A stretch of DNA of 64,000 bases from Flaveria trinervia. Taxonomy: Eukaryota; Streptophyta; Magnoliopsida; Asterales; Asteraceae. Where the stretch lies: positions 62,001 to 126,000 of the forward strand of contig JACCIX010000245.1 in assembly GCA_025506515.1 (NCBI GenBank), written 5' to 3'. A program made the position numbers and the translations under genes. Shown piece after piece: positions 46,137-57,637 of the stretch (position 1 is the first letter of the stretch; the number at the start of each line of letters is the position of its first letter). The notes under the pieces are model-generated. The model was given only the letters and a program-made list of their open reading frames with translations, was not told the DNA's origin and did no database searches.

Positions 46137-47612
46137 TGTAATTCCCGGAACAAAGTCGAAACAAGCCAATTAATAATAATAGGCCTAGCCAGGACTATTT
46201 AAAGAAAATAAGCAGGTAATGGAGTATGGACTGAGTAGGCTTCGCGGGTTATGTGTTTGGTGAGTTTAAGTTCCCGAGAATGCTCAGTATATATTAACGG
46301 ATCAGCTTGAGCAAACTCTCATTTGCAACTCAACACCCCAATTTCTAGAGAGAGAGAGAGAGTAGGGAGAGAAAGTGGAGAGAATTAAAGATATAAGGCT
46401 CGGTTGATAACGAGATTGAATATCAGTGTTTGTGGGCATCCAAACAACAAAAAAAACACCAAGAATCCACGTAAGAAACATCATTTAATCTTCCATTTGA
46501 TGTAAACCCGGATTCTAGGACTTGGGTTTTTTAACATGGCAAAGATTTGCCCAAAACTCTACATTTTTGTGTAAGAAAACATGTAAAAAGCTTAGATAAG
46601 GTTTTTGGTGTAAAAGATAGAACTTTTGGGTCAAAAATGGGTTGGTTCATAATTTCAGCCTGTTCTTTGAAATTGGGTGTTCATCCAGCGAAATTATGTA
46701 TTTGTCCAGCGAAACTACGGGTCTTCCTGCGAAACTAGAGTTTTGCAGGTAGTTTTGCAGACATGGTTATCCAACGAATTTGGGCAAAACTGGCAGCAAA
46801 ACTAGCAGTGAATATACTAGCAAAACTGCCAACGAAACTAGCAGTTGCAAAACTGTTGGCGAAACTAGCTGCGAAACTACTGATCTGGCAGTGAAATTAG
46901 CACCGAAATTTGGTAGAAATTTACTCCTTTGAGTGTTGGCTTATCTGTAGGCTGTGTAGTGCGACCCTTGCTGTGAAAGCTTGATTGAGAAGCTACACAT
47001 CGAGTCCAGGGGAGTTCTAGATCCCCTATTTAAATGTTTTGAACTAGTTTGAGGCTGAAAATGCATACTAAATATACTATTTAAATGACTAAGATTTTAA
47101 GAGGTTTTAACGAGGAGATCGATTTTTATATAAGGAAAGGTGCTATATAAAAGTGTTAAAATAATTTTTTTTCACGCAGAACTGGCAGCACGACCCCAAC
47201 TAGGGGCGTTGCCCCTTGGACCCCCTAGGACCCTCCTGCTGTCTCGCGGAGGATTGGTTATGTTCTATGATGGCACGTGCTTGTGGTGCATATGTATGTG
47301 TGTGGGAACTGATGATGCATGATGTTTATGAAAATGTGTGATGCGGTATGTGATGTTTATGCGACGCTATGTATGAATGTGCTATGTTGACCTTATGTTC
47401 TTATTATGTATTATTCTGTGAGTTACGTGTAATGATGTATGATAAATGAACAAAAACTATTATGTATTGTAAAGCGGAAGCTAATTGGAATGTAAAGTAA
47501 GAAAGAATGCATGCACTAATGAATGAACGAATGTAAGAAACTCTTGCAAGCAATGTATGGAGTTTCACACCCAAGGAAGGGTGTTAGCTGAACTGTGTGT
47601 GGGTTAGCTACT
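46137..47612 (+). repeat. 5' LTR of element F, first part
   Basis: It starts TGTAATTCCCGG and has a TATA-like TATATATT at 46288-46295. A GA microsatellite lies at about 46349-46370. A cluster of GCGAAACTAGCAG-type repeats (46685-46915) gives about fifteen copies of GCGAAACT or close variants. The LTR is cut at 47612 by element E. Confidence 0.75.
47608..47612. repeat. Target site duplication of element E, left copy
   Basis: CTACT lies left of E and CTACA (61235-61239) right of it, matching at four of five bases. The F LTR reads on across the insertion. Confidence 0.7.
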
Positions 47613-49269
47613 TGATGAGCTCTAAATTATACATAAAAATCCTATCGAAAGCACATCAATTATTCCATACCTTCCTTAAAATGTTGAAAATGTACTTCAA
47701 TTATTAAATTGTGTTTTTCAGGTGTTTAAATGGGAAAGATGGACAAAAGAATCACATTTAGCAAGAAATTGATGTCATCCGAGCTTTGGAGTCCAAGCAT
47801 GGGGTCGTGCCTCATTAAGCACACCCCTATGCTCTACCAGAAACACACCCCCGTGTTTGGACATCTGACAAGACAAAAAGTACTATCCCCTAAAAGAAGA
47901 CACGGGGTCGTGCCCCATAAGGCACGGGGCCATGCCCCACCTCCAACACGGGGTCGTGCCCCATTTAACACGGGGCCGTGCCCGACACAACCTGCATATA
48001 CGAGCCGACCAACTTTCGTAAGCATTGTACCAACACGGGTTCGTGCTTAAATACTCCAGAAAGCCTATAAATAGAAGCCTAAGTTCACCATTTTTGGTAA
48101 GCGTTGGTGGGAAAGTTACTCTGCAAAACTCTCTCGGGAATCAAGACTTTAAGGTCATTTGGAGGCTCGGGAGGTGCATACAACACTTAGAAGAGCTCGG
48201 GATCGTCTAAACCTCATCCATTGTGGATTATCGGTTTGATTGTTCCATTTCACCGATGATTACATATCTATCTTCTTTGTTATCTTTTGTTATGTTCAAG
48301 CACGTAATGAGCTAAACTCTTTTTATCACCCTAATCGGATGAAACTTATGTAATTTGTGATGAACTAATGGTGTGATAAATGTTATGTTAATGTTTTGGT
48401 GGTCTTGGCAAAACTATTGATGGGTAGCATCTACATTTGAATGGGAAGTTATAAATATATGGTTTGTGATTGTGATTATCATACAAGGTTGAAAAACCGT
48501 ATGATTAACATTCATTCGTGAAACCGGTTTTCATAATAAATCCATCGCTAATGAACAAGAAATGGTTATTAGAAATCATATCACTTTAACTTTTTGATCA
48601 TTTGCGGGTTCCCTTTTATTAGTTTATGAAATCTTGAGTAATTGTTATGGTTTTCTAAAACTAATGGTATGTTAGGAAGGAACTTGATCAACTCTCTTTT
48701 TAACATTAAGTTATGTTTTCAGAGATCATACGTCAAATAGGTCATAAAAGATTTACCTACATTACTAGGGCTTTGATCTAAGCAGTAAAACTCAACCTGA
48801 CGTGATCCTAGTCACTACGGCAGCAGGATAGATGAAAAAACGTGCCAGCTCATCTTTATAAACAGTAACATAGTTACTTTAATCCATATCTTTAAATCAC
48901 ACCACCAATTCATCACGGTTACATAAGTGGAGTCTAATTAGGATGATAACTTTTAATCTCTGGTTTTAAATCCAAATGCTTCAAATCTTACTTTTCTATA
49001 GTTTTATCATTGTTGTTAAACCCTAAAAATCATTCTAATGCAAGTTATCATTTTCTTTAACAAAAACCAAATCTGATACTCAAACGTCTAGTTTGCTGAG
49101 TAGGCTAGGTGTGTCCACAGATTGATACTCGGTTCTTATCAACACTATCTTACCACAGGACAAGTACACTTGCCTTTTGTTTGTGTGGTTTAGTATTAGT
49201 AATAACCAATTAAAACTGAATTTGTGTGATAAATCTTTATTAAAATATATATACTATCTGCACGCATCA
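47613..49269 (+). repeat. 5' LTR of element E
   Basis: It starts TGATGAGCTC and ends GCACGCATCA. From about 47803 to 48045 it carries repeated words of the type CACGGGGTCGTGCCCC and GGCACGGGGCCATGCCCC, followed by TATAAATAG at 48066-48074. The second copy at 59622-61234 has fewer words but the same order. Confidence 0.94.
48066..48074 (+). promoter_or_regulatory. TATA box of the E 5' LTR
   Basis: CCTATAAATAGAAGCC follows directly after the CACGGGG word cluster and is identical in the other LTR at 60074-60082. It is the probable core promoter. Confidence 0.8.
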
Positions 49270-49275
49270 AGTTTT

Positions 49276-49292
49276 TGGGGCCGTTGCCGGGA
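49276..49292 (+). promoter_or_regulatory. Primer binding site of element E (tRNA-Asp type)
   Basis: TGGGGCCGTTGCCGGGA lies seven bases after the LTR end. It differs at one or two positions from TGGCGCCGTTGCCGGGGA, the tRNA-Asp site used by Athila elements. Confidence 0.85.
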
Positions 49293-49465
49293 CACATGGC
49301 AGTTTAAAAGACAATCTAAATTTTTTACTATCTTGTATATATCTTGTTAATATTTTTGTTAAATGTCATTTTTATTATTGTTAGGTAGTTTGCCTTAGTT
49401 AGTTTAGCTACATTTGCCTCATTCATTTTAAGCCTTAGTTAGTTTAGGCTTATTTAAGTTAGTGT

Positions 49466-51230
49466 ATGTCCGACTCGTCTTGTCCTGCACTTGTTTCAGC
49501 TCTTTCAGAACCCGAACGACTTTTCTGTCAAAGATTGCATAAAAGATCACAACAAGCAACACCAATCATTGAAGAATACATTTTGGAACGTACACCATCC
49601 AAAGAAGACATGGTTAACCAAGACGAGGAAATGAAGATGACAAACTATGCCACACCGTCAATAGATGGTTACGAGTCTAGTGTTGACCAACCAGTAATAG
49701 CGGCCAACAATTTCGAGATTAAGTCTAGTATTATCCAACTCATCGAAAACACTGTTCAGTTCCATGGGTTACAAGACGCAGATCCTAATGCTCACGTATC
49801 ACGATTCCTTCGTATCTGTGCTACCTTCAAAATCAACAACTGGTCAGACGACGCCATTCGACTAAGACTTTTTCCATTTTCACTTCGAGGCCAAGCCATC
49901 AACTGGCTTGATTCACTTCCGCGTGGTTCCTTCACCACATGGGCGGAAATGGCTAAACAATTCCTTTTAAATACATTCCACCCGATCGCACTGACAAACT
50001 AAGAAGCAGTATCACAAGTTTTCGCCAAGACAACGATGAATCATTACATGCAACATGGGAGAGATATAAAAGTTTCCTTCGGAGATGCCCACATCACGGA
50101 CTTGATGTATGGCTGCAGTGTCAAACCTTTTATGATGCAATCAGCGGAGCCCACAAGCAAGCGATAGACCAAATTGCGGGAGGATATTTTGGATGTGTCA
50201 CACCAAAAAGAACATACCAAGCCTTAGAAAGAGTAGCTAAGAAGAGCTTTGCTTATAATCCCTCAAGGACCAAACCCAGTTCTAAAGGTATTCATCCAGT
50301 AGACTATGAAACCCTAATTGCAGCCCAATTAAAAGCTATAACCATAAAAGTTGAACAATTGCAAACCGAGCTAAAGAAAACCCCAACACGATGCAACACA
50401 TGTGGAAGATCACACAAGACCAACGAATGCCCACAAGGCATTATGGTAGTTGAAGATGTTGACTACGTAGGAGGCCCAAACAACTCATACAACAAAAACT
50501 CAGATTGGAGATGCAACTCGAATTACAGAGATGCTGGTAAAAACCAACAATCATCTAGATTCAACCGAAGGCCACCCTACCACAACAGAAACCACCTTAC
50601 CAAGGCCCAAGCAACAAGACCGTGGAGCATCATCAATGGAAGATTTATTGCAGCAGTTGTTGTTAACCACACAAGGCACAGATAAGTACATTCGGAAATC
50701 TGATCGAAGAAACGAGGAGAGGTTCCAAAGAAATGAAGCTGACATTAAAAGCAACAAAGCATTATTACAGACCATAGAGCACCAAGTAGTTCAATTAGCA
50801 TAACAACTATCTGAAAGACCTTAAGGAGCTTTACCCATCAACACTATGACAAACCCTAATGCTCAAGTCAAAGCCATCACCACAAGGAGTGGCAAAACCA
50901 CTCAAGGAGATGCACCTGCATTACAACCCATCATTGAAGAAGTAGAGACTGAAACTACAAGTAATGCGAATGATAAACAAAAGCAACCTATTGTGATTGA
51001 AGAACCAGCCAAGAAATAGGTTCCACCACCTCCATATGTTCCATCACCTCCATATCCAAGTCGTTTGAAACAACAAAGAATGGAGGCATAATATGGCAAA
51101 TTCCTTGGCTTTTTCAAATAACTCCACATCAATCTACCCTTGGTGGAGGCCTTAGCACAAATGCCAAACTACGTTAAGTTTCTAAAAGGTGTCTTGTCAA
51201 ACAAAAAGAACTGGAAGATTTATCACACAT
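49466..51230 (+). pseudogene. Element E gag, Athila-type
   Basis: ATG at 49466 (MSDSSCPALVSAL). The retroviral-type gag domain follows: NNFEIKSSIIQLIENTVQFH (49706-49765), FLRICATFKINN, IRLRLFPFSLRGQAINWLDS (about 49857-49916) and TWAEMAKQFL. After a frameshift near 49970 it continues as SFRQDNDESLHATWERYKSF and GAHKQAIDQIAGGYF. A zinc-knuckle-like CNTCGRSHKTNEC lies at about 50393-50431, with three residues before His where four are usual. The tail includes KAITTRSGK (about 50870-50896), a Pro-rich VPPPPYVPSPPYPSR (about 51021-51065) and LPLVEALAQMPNYVKFLKG (about 51136-51192). Stops lie near 50683, 50800, 50821 and 51018. It would form the particle and recruit element RNA. Confidence 0.88.
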
Positions 51231-51279
51231 GGTTTTGAATGAGGAATGCTCTACAGTTCTTTAAAACAAACTACCATAA

Positions 51280-52077
51280 AAGATGACTAATCCAGAAGTT
51301 TGACCATACCTTGCCTAATAGGAAATCTTTCTGTCAGTAACATGTTAGCTGATTTAGGTGCAAGCATTAACCCAATGCCTTATGCGGTTTTTGAAAAATT
51401 AATCTTAGGTGAACCTAAACCTACCCGTATGAGCATCCAGTTAGCTGACTGTTCTGTCAAATATCCGAGGGGCATCATTGAAAATCTGTTAGTTAAAATT
51501 GACAAAGTTGTATTTCCTATTGATTTTGTGATCCCTGACATGGATGAGAACAAACATGTTCCTCTTATACTTGGTCGATCTTTTTTAGCGACTGCTTGAG
51601 CCCTCATGATGTTTGTACAAGCAAACTCATGCTTAGAGTAGACGATGAGTAAGTAACTTTCAATATAGGCCATCCATGAAACACCCTCAACATCATGATG
51701 ACTCACTCTATTACGTTGATGCTTGCGATTCGATCATAAGCTATCATTTGAAGAAAACTCTTCAAAGTGAAGCTTGCAACACTCAATTAATAAAGGTCCA
51801 AATCACCGAACCCATCTGTGAAAACCAAATCATTCTAGAATTTGAAGTTGATGAAACATCATTTCATCAAGAAGCATTTGAGATCATTGAGCAAGATCTA
51901 GAACCGAAAGCCAAACAATCTATCAAGGACCCTCCAGATTTAGAGCTCAAAGAACTTCCATCTCATCTCGAATATGCTTTTCTTGAAAACACATCTCAAC
52001 TTCCTGTCATAATCTCATCCGCCTTATCAATTGATGAGAAGAACAAGTTGCTCAATGTGCTTAAGGCACACAAATGA
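51280..52077 (+). pseudogene. Element E protease and linker to RT
   Basis: The protease reads PCLIGNLSVSNMLADLGASI (about 51306-51365), with the Athila-type DLGAS active site in place of DSG/DTG. It continues through MSIQLADCSVKYPRGIIENL and PLILGRSFLATA, ending at a stop at 51597-51599. A second open block (51676-52077) carries ELPSHLEYAFLEN and LPVIISSALSIDEKNKLLNV, a linker typical of the region just before Athila RT. A stop and frameshift separate the two. The protease would process the polyprotein. Confidence 0.85.
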
Positions 52078-52134
52078 GAAATTGCTTGGAAAATCATGGA
52101 CATCAAGGGAATCAATCCATCATTTTGCACTCAT

Positions 52135-53460
52135 AAAACATTGATGGAGGAGAACTTCAAATCCATCATTCAGCCTCAAAGACATTTAAACCTGAGCATG
52201 TAACAAGTGGTGAAGAAAGAAGTAATTAAACTGCTAGATGCCTGTTTGATTTGCCCTATTTCTGATTTGCCTTGGGCCAGTCCCATCCAAGTTGTTCCAA
52301 AGAAGGGACAAATGATTGTTGTAACTAATGAGAAGAATGAGCTTATTCCCACTCATACAGTTACAGGATGGAGAGTTTGCATAGACATCGCAAACTCAAT
52401 GACGCCACAAGGAAACATCACTTCCCTCTTCCTTTCATCGACCAAATGTTTGAACGATTATGTGGAAAAATGTTCAATTGTTTCCTGGATAGTTTCTCAG
52501 GTTATTTTCAAATTCCTATTGCTCCCAAAGACCAAGAGAATATGACATTCACCTGTCCATATGGCACAATTGCTTATCGGCGAATGCCCTTTGGATTGTG
52601 TAATGCTCCTGCTACATTTCAAAGATGCATGGGAGCAATTTTTCATGACATGACTGAACACTCAATGGAAGTATTCTCGATGATTTCTCAATCTTTGGAA
52701 ACTCATTTGAGCAATGTCTTGAAAATCTAGAAAAGATGCTCGTTAGATGTGAAGATTCTAACCTTGTTTTAAATTGGGAAAAATGCCACTTCATGGTTAC
52801 GGAAGGAATAGTGTTAGAACACAAAATCTCTCGAGCAGGGCTTGAAGTCGATCAAGCCAATGTCGACACTATTTCTAGACTTCCACATCCCACAACCATG
52901 AGTGATATCAGAAGTTCCCTAGGTCATGCACGATTCTACCGTCGTTTCATCAAAGATTTCTCAAAAATCGCTCGACCAATGACTCAACTTCTTGAGAAAG
53001 ATGCTCCATTCGTATTTTTTGACGAATGCATTAGTGCGTTCAAATTGCTTAAGGAGAGGCTGGTAACTGCGCTAATCATGGTTTCCCCTGATTGGACGCT
53101 ACCATTTGAACTCATGTGTGACGCAAGCGATTTTGCGGTAGGAGCTGTATTAGGACAAGTGAAAGAAAATCAATTTCACCCAATTCATTATGCAAGCAAA
53201 ACCCTTAAGGACGCACAAGAAAACTACACCACCACCGAAAAAGAACTTCTTGCAGTAGTTTTTGCATTTGACAAATTCCGCTCGTATGTAATCATTTCAA
53301 AAACAATTGTTTACACCGATCATGCTGGCCTTCATTATTTGTTCACCAAACAAGATGCAAAGTCGAGATTGATTCGTTGAAATAGTCTACTTCAAGAATT
53401 TGACATCGAAATTTGTGATAAGATAGGAGCGGAAAATCTAGCGGCTGATCATCTCTAGCG
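52135..53460 (+). pseudogene. Element E reverse transcriptase and RNase H
   Basis: Gypsy RT. It shows HLNLSM, a stop at 52201-52203, then VVKKEVIKLLDACLICPISD (52207-52266), WASPIQVVPKKG, GWRVCID and, in another frame, RKLNDATRKHHFPLPFIDQM (about 52387-52446), FSGYFQIPIAPKDQE and TCPYGTIAYRRMPFGLCNAP (about 52552-52611). The catalytic DD is followed by FSIFGNSFE, but one base is missing just before it (about 52675-52679), shifting the frame at the active site. LSRAGLEVD-like text, FYRRFIKDFSKIARPMTQLL (about 52933-52992) and RNase H follow: MCDASDFAVGAVLG (53113-53154), TTTEKELLAVVFAFDKFRSY and YTDHAGLHYL (about 53311-53340), with all acidic residues present. A stop at 53378-53380 ends the clean reading. 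Confidence 0.92.
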
Positions 53461-53499
53461 TCTTGAGGATTCAAGTCCTTCACAAACTAAGGAAGCCAT

Positions 53500-54600
53500 A
53501 ATAAACGACAATTTTCCTCACAAATTCCTTATGCACTTTCAATCCTCAATTGATGAACATCCTTGGTTCTCCGATTTTGCAAATTGCTTAGCAAGCAAAA
53601 TACTTCTCAAAGGAATGACTTATCAGCAAAAGAAGAAATTCTTTACTCGTATTATACATTACTATTAGGAAGACCCATATCTGTTCAGAATCGGTACAGA
53701 CCAACTCATTCGAAGATGCGTGTACAGAAGAGAAGCAGAACAAATCTGAAGGCACTGTTATGAAGGACCCCTAGGAGGACACCATGGAGCAACCTTAACA
53801 ACCAAGAAAGTATTAGACTCTTGATTTTACTGGCCCACAATCTTCAAAGATGCTCACAACATGATATGCACCTATAATGCATGTCAAAGAGCAACCAATA
53901 TCTCAACACGGGATGAGATGCCTCAGAAACCGGTTCAAGTATGTGAGATATTTGATATATGGGGTATTGATTTCATGGGGCCATTCACGGTGTCGTTTGG
54001 CAATCTTTATACCTTGGTAGCAGTTGATTACATTTCAAAATGGGTTGAAGCTCAAGCCCTGCCTACTAATGATGCCAGAAATGTTGTCAAATTCCTTAAA
54101 AAACTATTCTCTCATTTTGGTGCCTCCAAAGCTCTAATTAGTGACCGAGGAACTCATTTGTGTAACAATCAGCTCGAACGAACAATGGCATGTTATGGAG
54201 TTCACCATTGCTTTACAACTGCTTACCATCCACAAGCGAATGGGCAAGCCAAAGTCACTAACCAAGGCATAAAACGAATCCTTGAGAAAACTGTAGGTCA
54301 AAACCCCAAGGACTAGTCTACAAAGCTAGATGATGCATTATGGGCTTTTCGAACAGCCTATAAGACTCCCATCGACACAACACCGTTCAAACTAATCTAT
54401 GGGAAGTCGTGTCATCTACCAGTGGAACTAGAGCACAAGGCTTTTTGGGCACTTAAAGCAGGAAACATGGATCAAGACCTTGTAGAAAGAATCGATCCTA
54501 CAAATTCACAAATTGGAGGAATTGAGGGAACAAGCATACGAAAATGCTAGGGTTTACAAAGAAAAGAAAAGGAAATTCCACGACTCTCGTTGACCTTTGT
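53500..54600 (+). pseudogene. Element E integrase
   Basis: The zinc-binding region is GGHHGATLTTKKVLDS (about 53774-53820) with CNACQRATNIS (about 53873-53907). The core domain is open in 53861-54316: WGIDFMGPF (first Asp, about 53958-53984), SDRGTHLCNNQ (second Asp, about 54141-54173) and HPQANGQAKVTNQGIKRIL. In that last block the third catalytic residue, normally Glu, is Lys (codon AAA at 54251-54253). DALWAFRTAYKTPI, PFKLIYGKSCHLPVELEHKA (about 54384-54443) and FWALK follow. Stops interrupt at 53749, 53824 and 54316. Integrase would join the DNA copy to the genome. The tail to 54790 (GWTNQD, LEELHLRP-like) is only partly readable. Confidence 0.9.
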
Positions 54601-54889
54601 TTCCCAGAAAATGAAAATCACATTGGTCTAGACCTTATACGATCAAAAACATGTTTCTAAATGGTTCCATTGAAATTTATAACCACGAATGTTTAACTTT
54701 CAAAGTGAATGGTCATCGTTCGAAAATGTATAACGATGGACCAACCAAGATTCCCTTGGAGGAATTACACCTCCGCCCCGACAAAAACTAATTATGGGGA
54801 AGGGTCGTACCGAAGACCCAAAACTTAAATGCGGCACCTGTACATAAGTTTTCATTGATCTTTTTTACAATTTTTAGGACCTCACAAGC

Positions 54890-55068
54890 ACAAGCACAAG
54901 GTTGTGCCTCATGAAGCATGCTCACGTGTCTATGGTAATTTTTTCCATGATCCCCGCTGACAACTTTGAAACGTTGTAGGTCAAATTTAAGATGAATTCT
55001 GACAAGCACGGGGTCGTGCCTAGCCAAGCACGCCCCCGTGTTCACTTTCCAGGACCTGTATATAAATA
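54890..55068 (+). promoter_or_regulatory. Internal CACGGGG word cluster followed by a TATA box (element E)
   Basis: AGCACAAGGTTGTGCC (about 54893-54908), GCACGGGGTCGTGCC (55006-55020) and GCACGCCCCCGTG (about 55028-55040) repeat the words of the E LTR. They are followed by TATATAAATA at 55059-55068 and, 55 bases later, the ATG of a small ORF. The LTR has the same order of words and TATA box. Internal promoter function is inferred. Confidence 0.55.
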
Positions 55069-55122
55069 CCACACTTGTTCCATTCTTTCATCACACCTAT
55101 TCCTCTTTAAAAACATCCAAAA

Positions 55123-55412
55123 ATGAAAGAATCAAGTCATAAAAGTTCCAACTGGGATCCTACGAAGAAATCGCGTTCTGAAACACGAGAGCCAACGACT
55201 CAAAATACTTCTTCAAGCTACATGAACTTATCAAGAAAATGATTGAAATGAACTTCGTTGCGTCCCAATGCATAGCTGAACTTATCCAAAAAGTTCAACA
55301 CATGGGCGATGAACTCATTTCCATTAACCGTCAGCTTGCGGAATTAAGCAACCACACTTCTCACTATCCCATCCCGAACTTTCCACACAAAATGTGTGGA
55401 GGCTTCTTTTAG
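55123..55412 (+). pseudogene. Element E small ORF after integrase
   Basis: ATG at 55123 begins MKESSHKSSNWDPTKKSR, a basic, Ser-rich N terminus of about 30 residues. A single frameshift near 55215 leads to LHELIKKMIEMNFVASQCIA and a helical, amphipathic stretch (ELIQKVQHMGDELISINRQL), then SHYPIPNFPHK, stopping at 55410-55412, about 96 codons in all. I do not recognise the product. The helix could form a coiled coil. It lies 55 bases downstream of the internal TATA box, so it may be the first ORF of a subgenomic RNA. It could also be the remnant start of the env-like gene. Confidence 0.5.
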
Positions 55413-56579
55413 AAGCATTTCGTGATTGGCTAAGTGCACTGATGCGCGTTAAAGCATCTGTTTTTGCTATTTTAGAATCTTTGCTTTTAACGTATCATGT
55501 AGCCGTATGACCTTAGGAAATGTAATTTTCAATTTGGCTTGTGTTATTTAACTCTAGGACTATTTTCGTATCTTGTCTGATGATTTGGAAGTGATAAAAC
55601 TTAACCGGGATAATTGCGTAACGTGCGAAATTAAAAATCGGAACAACGAAAAAGTGAAACCGAACATCAACACTTAAGCACGATCCCGTGCATAAGGAGG
55701 CAGCCCCCGTGTTCAACAAAAATTGACAACATCTAACAATTTTCAGCCTTTTGTCTTGTTCCCCATCAATTGTGTATGTCAAAAACCGACTTCATTGCCT
55801 GCAAAGTTCGTATCTACTTCCATTTTCATTTTTTTTTCATTTTTCATTCATCTTTCAAGAGTTCTTTCAAGAGTATTTGATCAAGAGGTTAGTATGCTAA
55901 TTCCTATGGTTATGATAGTCATTTAAATTAGTTAGGTGATTAGGTATCTAAACAACCGAAATCCTAGCAATTATGTGTAAAGAACGTATTATGGAATGAT
56001 GAATGCTTTCAACCTACTTGTTCATGTTTATTCTTGTGGTAAATTAATGTTAATTAGTATGTTTGGTTAGTTATTTGTTTGTTTAGTTAGTTATTTGTTT
56101 GTTTAGTTAGTTAATTAGTTTGTTTTTCTTTATTGTTAACAAGACTATCTTCGTAATTCGTGGTGAAGTCTTTGTTAATCTGTTCAAGTTACAAGAATTC
56201 ACAAGTGGTATTAAACACTATATATATTTTTGACTATCTTGAATTATTAACATGTGATTAAAATGTTAAATGTATAATCTTTGATTGTTAAAGCAAGAGA
56301 ATGTTAAACCCATGCTTAATCAAAGATTTACAAACAAAACCACGCGTGCTCGAGTCAACATTTCATGCCTAACCATGTTAACCGCACCCCCACGTTTCAC
56401 AAAACACACCCTTATGTTCAACAATTTTTCCTTGGATGATAAATTTTCAACTATTTTAGAACATGAGTTGAATCATTATGATGTTATGTCTTGAAAAACA
56501 CATGGTTTTCACTACCATCATGAAACTGTTCAAGAAATTTGTTTTGTATAGATTAACTTATTTTTGAAATTTCAGGATC
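55413..56579 (+). other. Spacer between the small ORF and the env-like ORF of element E
   Basis: Mostly non-coding. The family words recur at about 55676-55715 (AGCACGATCCCGTGC, GCCCCCGTGTT) and more faintly at 56380-56420. A tandem repeat of about 20 bp (GTTTAGTTAGTTATTTGTTT) lies at about 56063-56125. A candidate 3' splice site TTTTGAAATTTCAG ends at 56575, four bases before an ATG. A degenerate open piece at 56285-56494 may belong to the env-like gene. Confidence 0.6.
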
Positions 56580-57637
56580 ATGAATCATCCCTACTTATGT
56601 TTTGAAGGGAGCCACGAGAGATAGTGTCATCTTAGACTCCAAAGACTACTACAAAGGATCGAAAGATCCCACTTACAAGCAGATGAAGAACACTAGCGGC
56701 TGTCACACAACTAGAAAGATACAATACATTATTGACTGTTCAGTGGAAGCATTTATTCTCACAAAATAGACCTTCTGTTTATGAATTAATTCTTGAATTT
56801 TTTGCATCTTTCAAATTTAGCATGAAAGACTCTGACCCTTGGGATAATAATGCAATTTCATTCAGACTTGCTGGACATTGGCACAAAACATCCATTGCCT
56901 TGTTCGGTGTCTATCTCGGAATCTACACAGAACAAGAAATGTAGGAGGAAACAATATCTGGAATGCCGACGTACAATACCTTCCCTGACGAGGAAAGTAA
57001 AGACGTGGAAATTGGTGCAATGAGGAAAGCATTTTGGGAACGGATTGGAACCGGAGGGTTCAACTCAAGTAAAACAAAAAGCAGTCAGATACGAGACCTG
57101 CTGTTGCGATACATTCATCGTTTACTTGGTCATTCCATAAGAGCTCGTGGTGAAAGCGATGGAGTTGTTAACTTGAGGGACCTGTTCATTTTATATTGTA
57201 TGGTTAATCAGCTACCATGTAATATTGGGTATTTTTTGTAATCTTTTTGCTAGGAATGCGATTGCAGGTGCTCCAACACCCATGTTTGGAGGAAGCTGGA
57301 TTTTGAACTTATACAAGAGCTATGGTTATAACACTAAGGGAACTGAAGGAGTGATGCCGGGACTGTTAGACTTGAGCATTTTTACAAGTATGTACATGGT
57401 CACGAGCCTACCAAATGGGCAGCCGAGATTCATCGATAAGAAGGGACAAATCTCGGATCCGGCAGACCCCGAAGAAATAATTATGGATCTCCACATCCCA
57501 ATACAGCCGGAAGGAGCCGGGGCTGGATCTTCAAGTTCACGTACAAGGGAATTGCCAACCATGTTAGACCTTTATGAGTCAATCCAAACCACGAGCGACC
57601 ATGCAAGCAATCATTTGAATATGCCCAACGAGCCTTA
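56580..57637 (+). pseudogene. Element E env-like / Athila ORF1-type protein
   Basis: A broken ORF in the position of the Athila env-like gene. Readable blocks are WKHLFSQNRPSVYELILEFF (56744-56803), SFRLAGHWHKTSIALFGVYL (about 56858-56917), MPTYNTFPDEESKDVEIGAM (56963-57022), SSQIRDLLLRYIHRLLGHSI (about 57080-57139), LRDLFILYCMVNQLPCNIGY and, after a frameshift near 57225, FGGSWILNLYKSYGYN with a Pro/Ser-rich tail to 57637. The blocks resemble the ATHILA ORF-1 protein family by recollection. There is no clear signal peptide or strong membrane anchor, so an envelope role is not supported by what I see. Stops lie at 56942-56944 and 57239, and the first 50 codons after 56580 are not readable in one frame. 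Confidence 0.75.
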
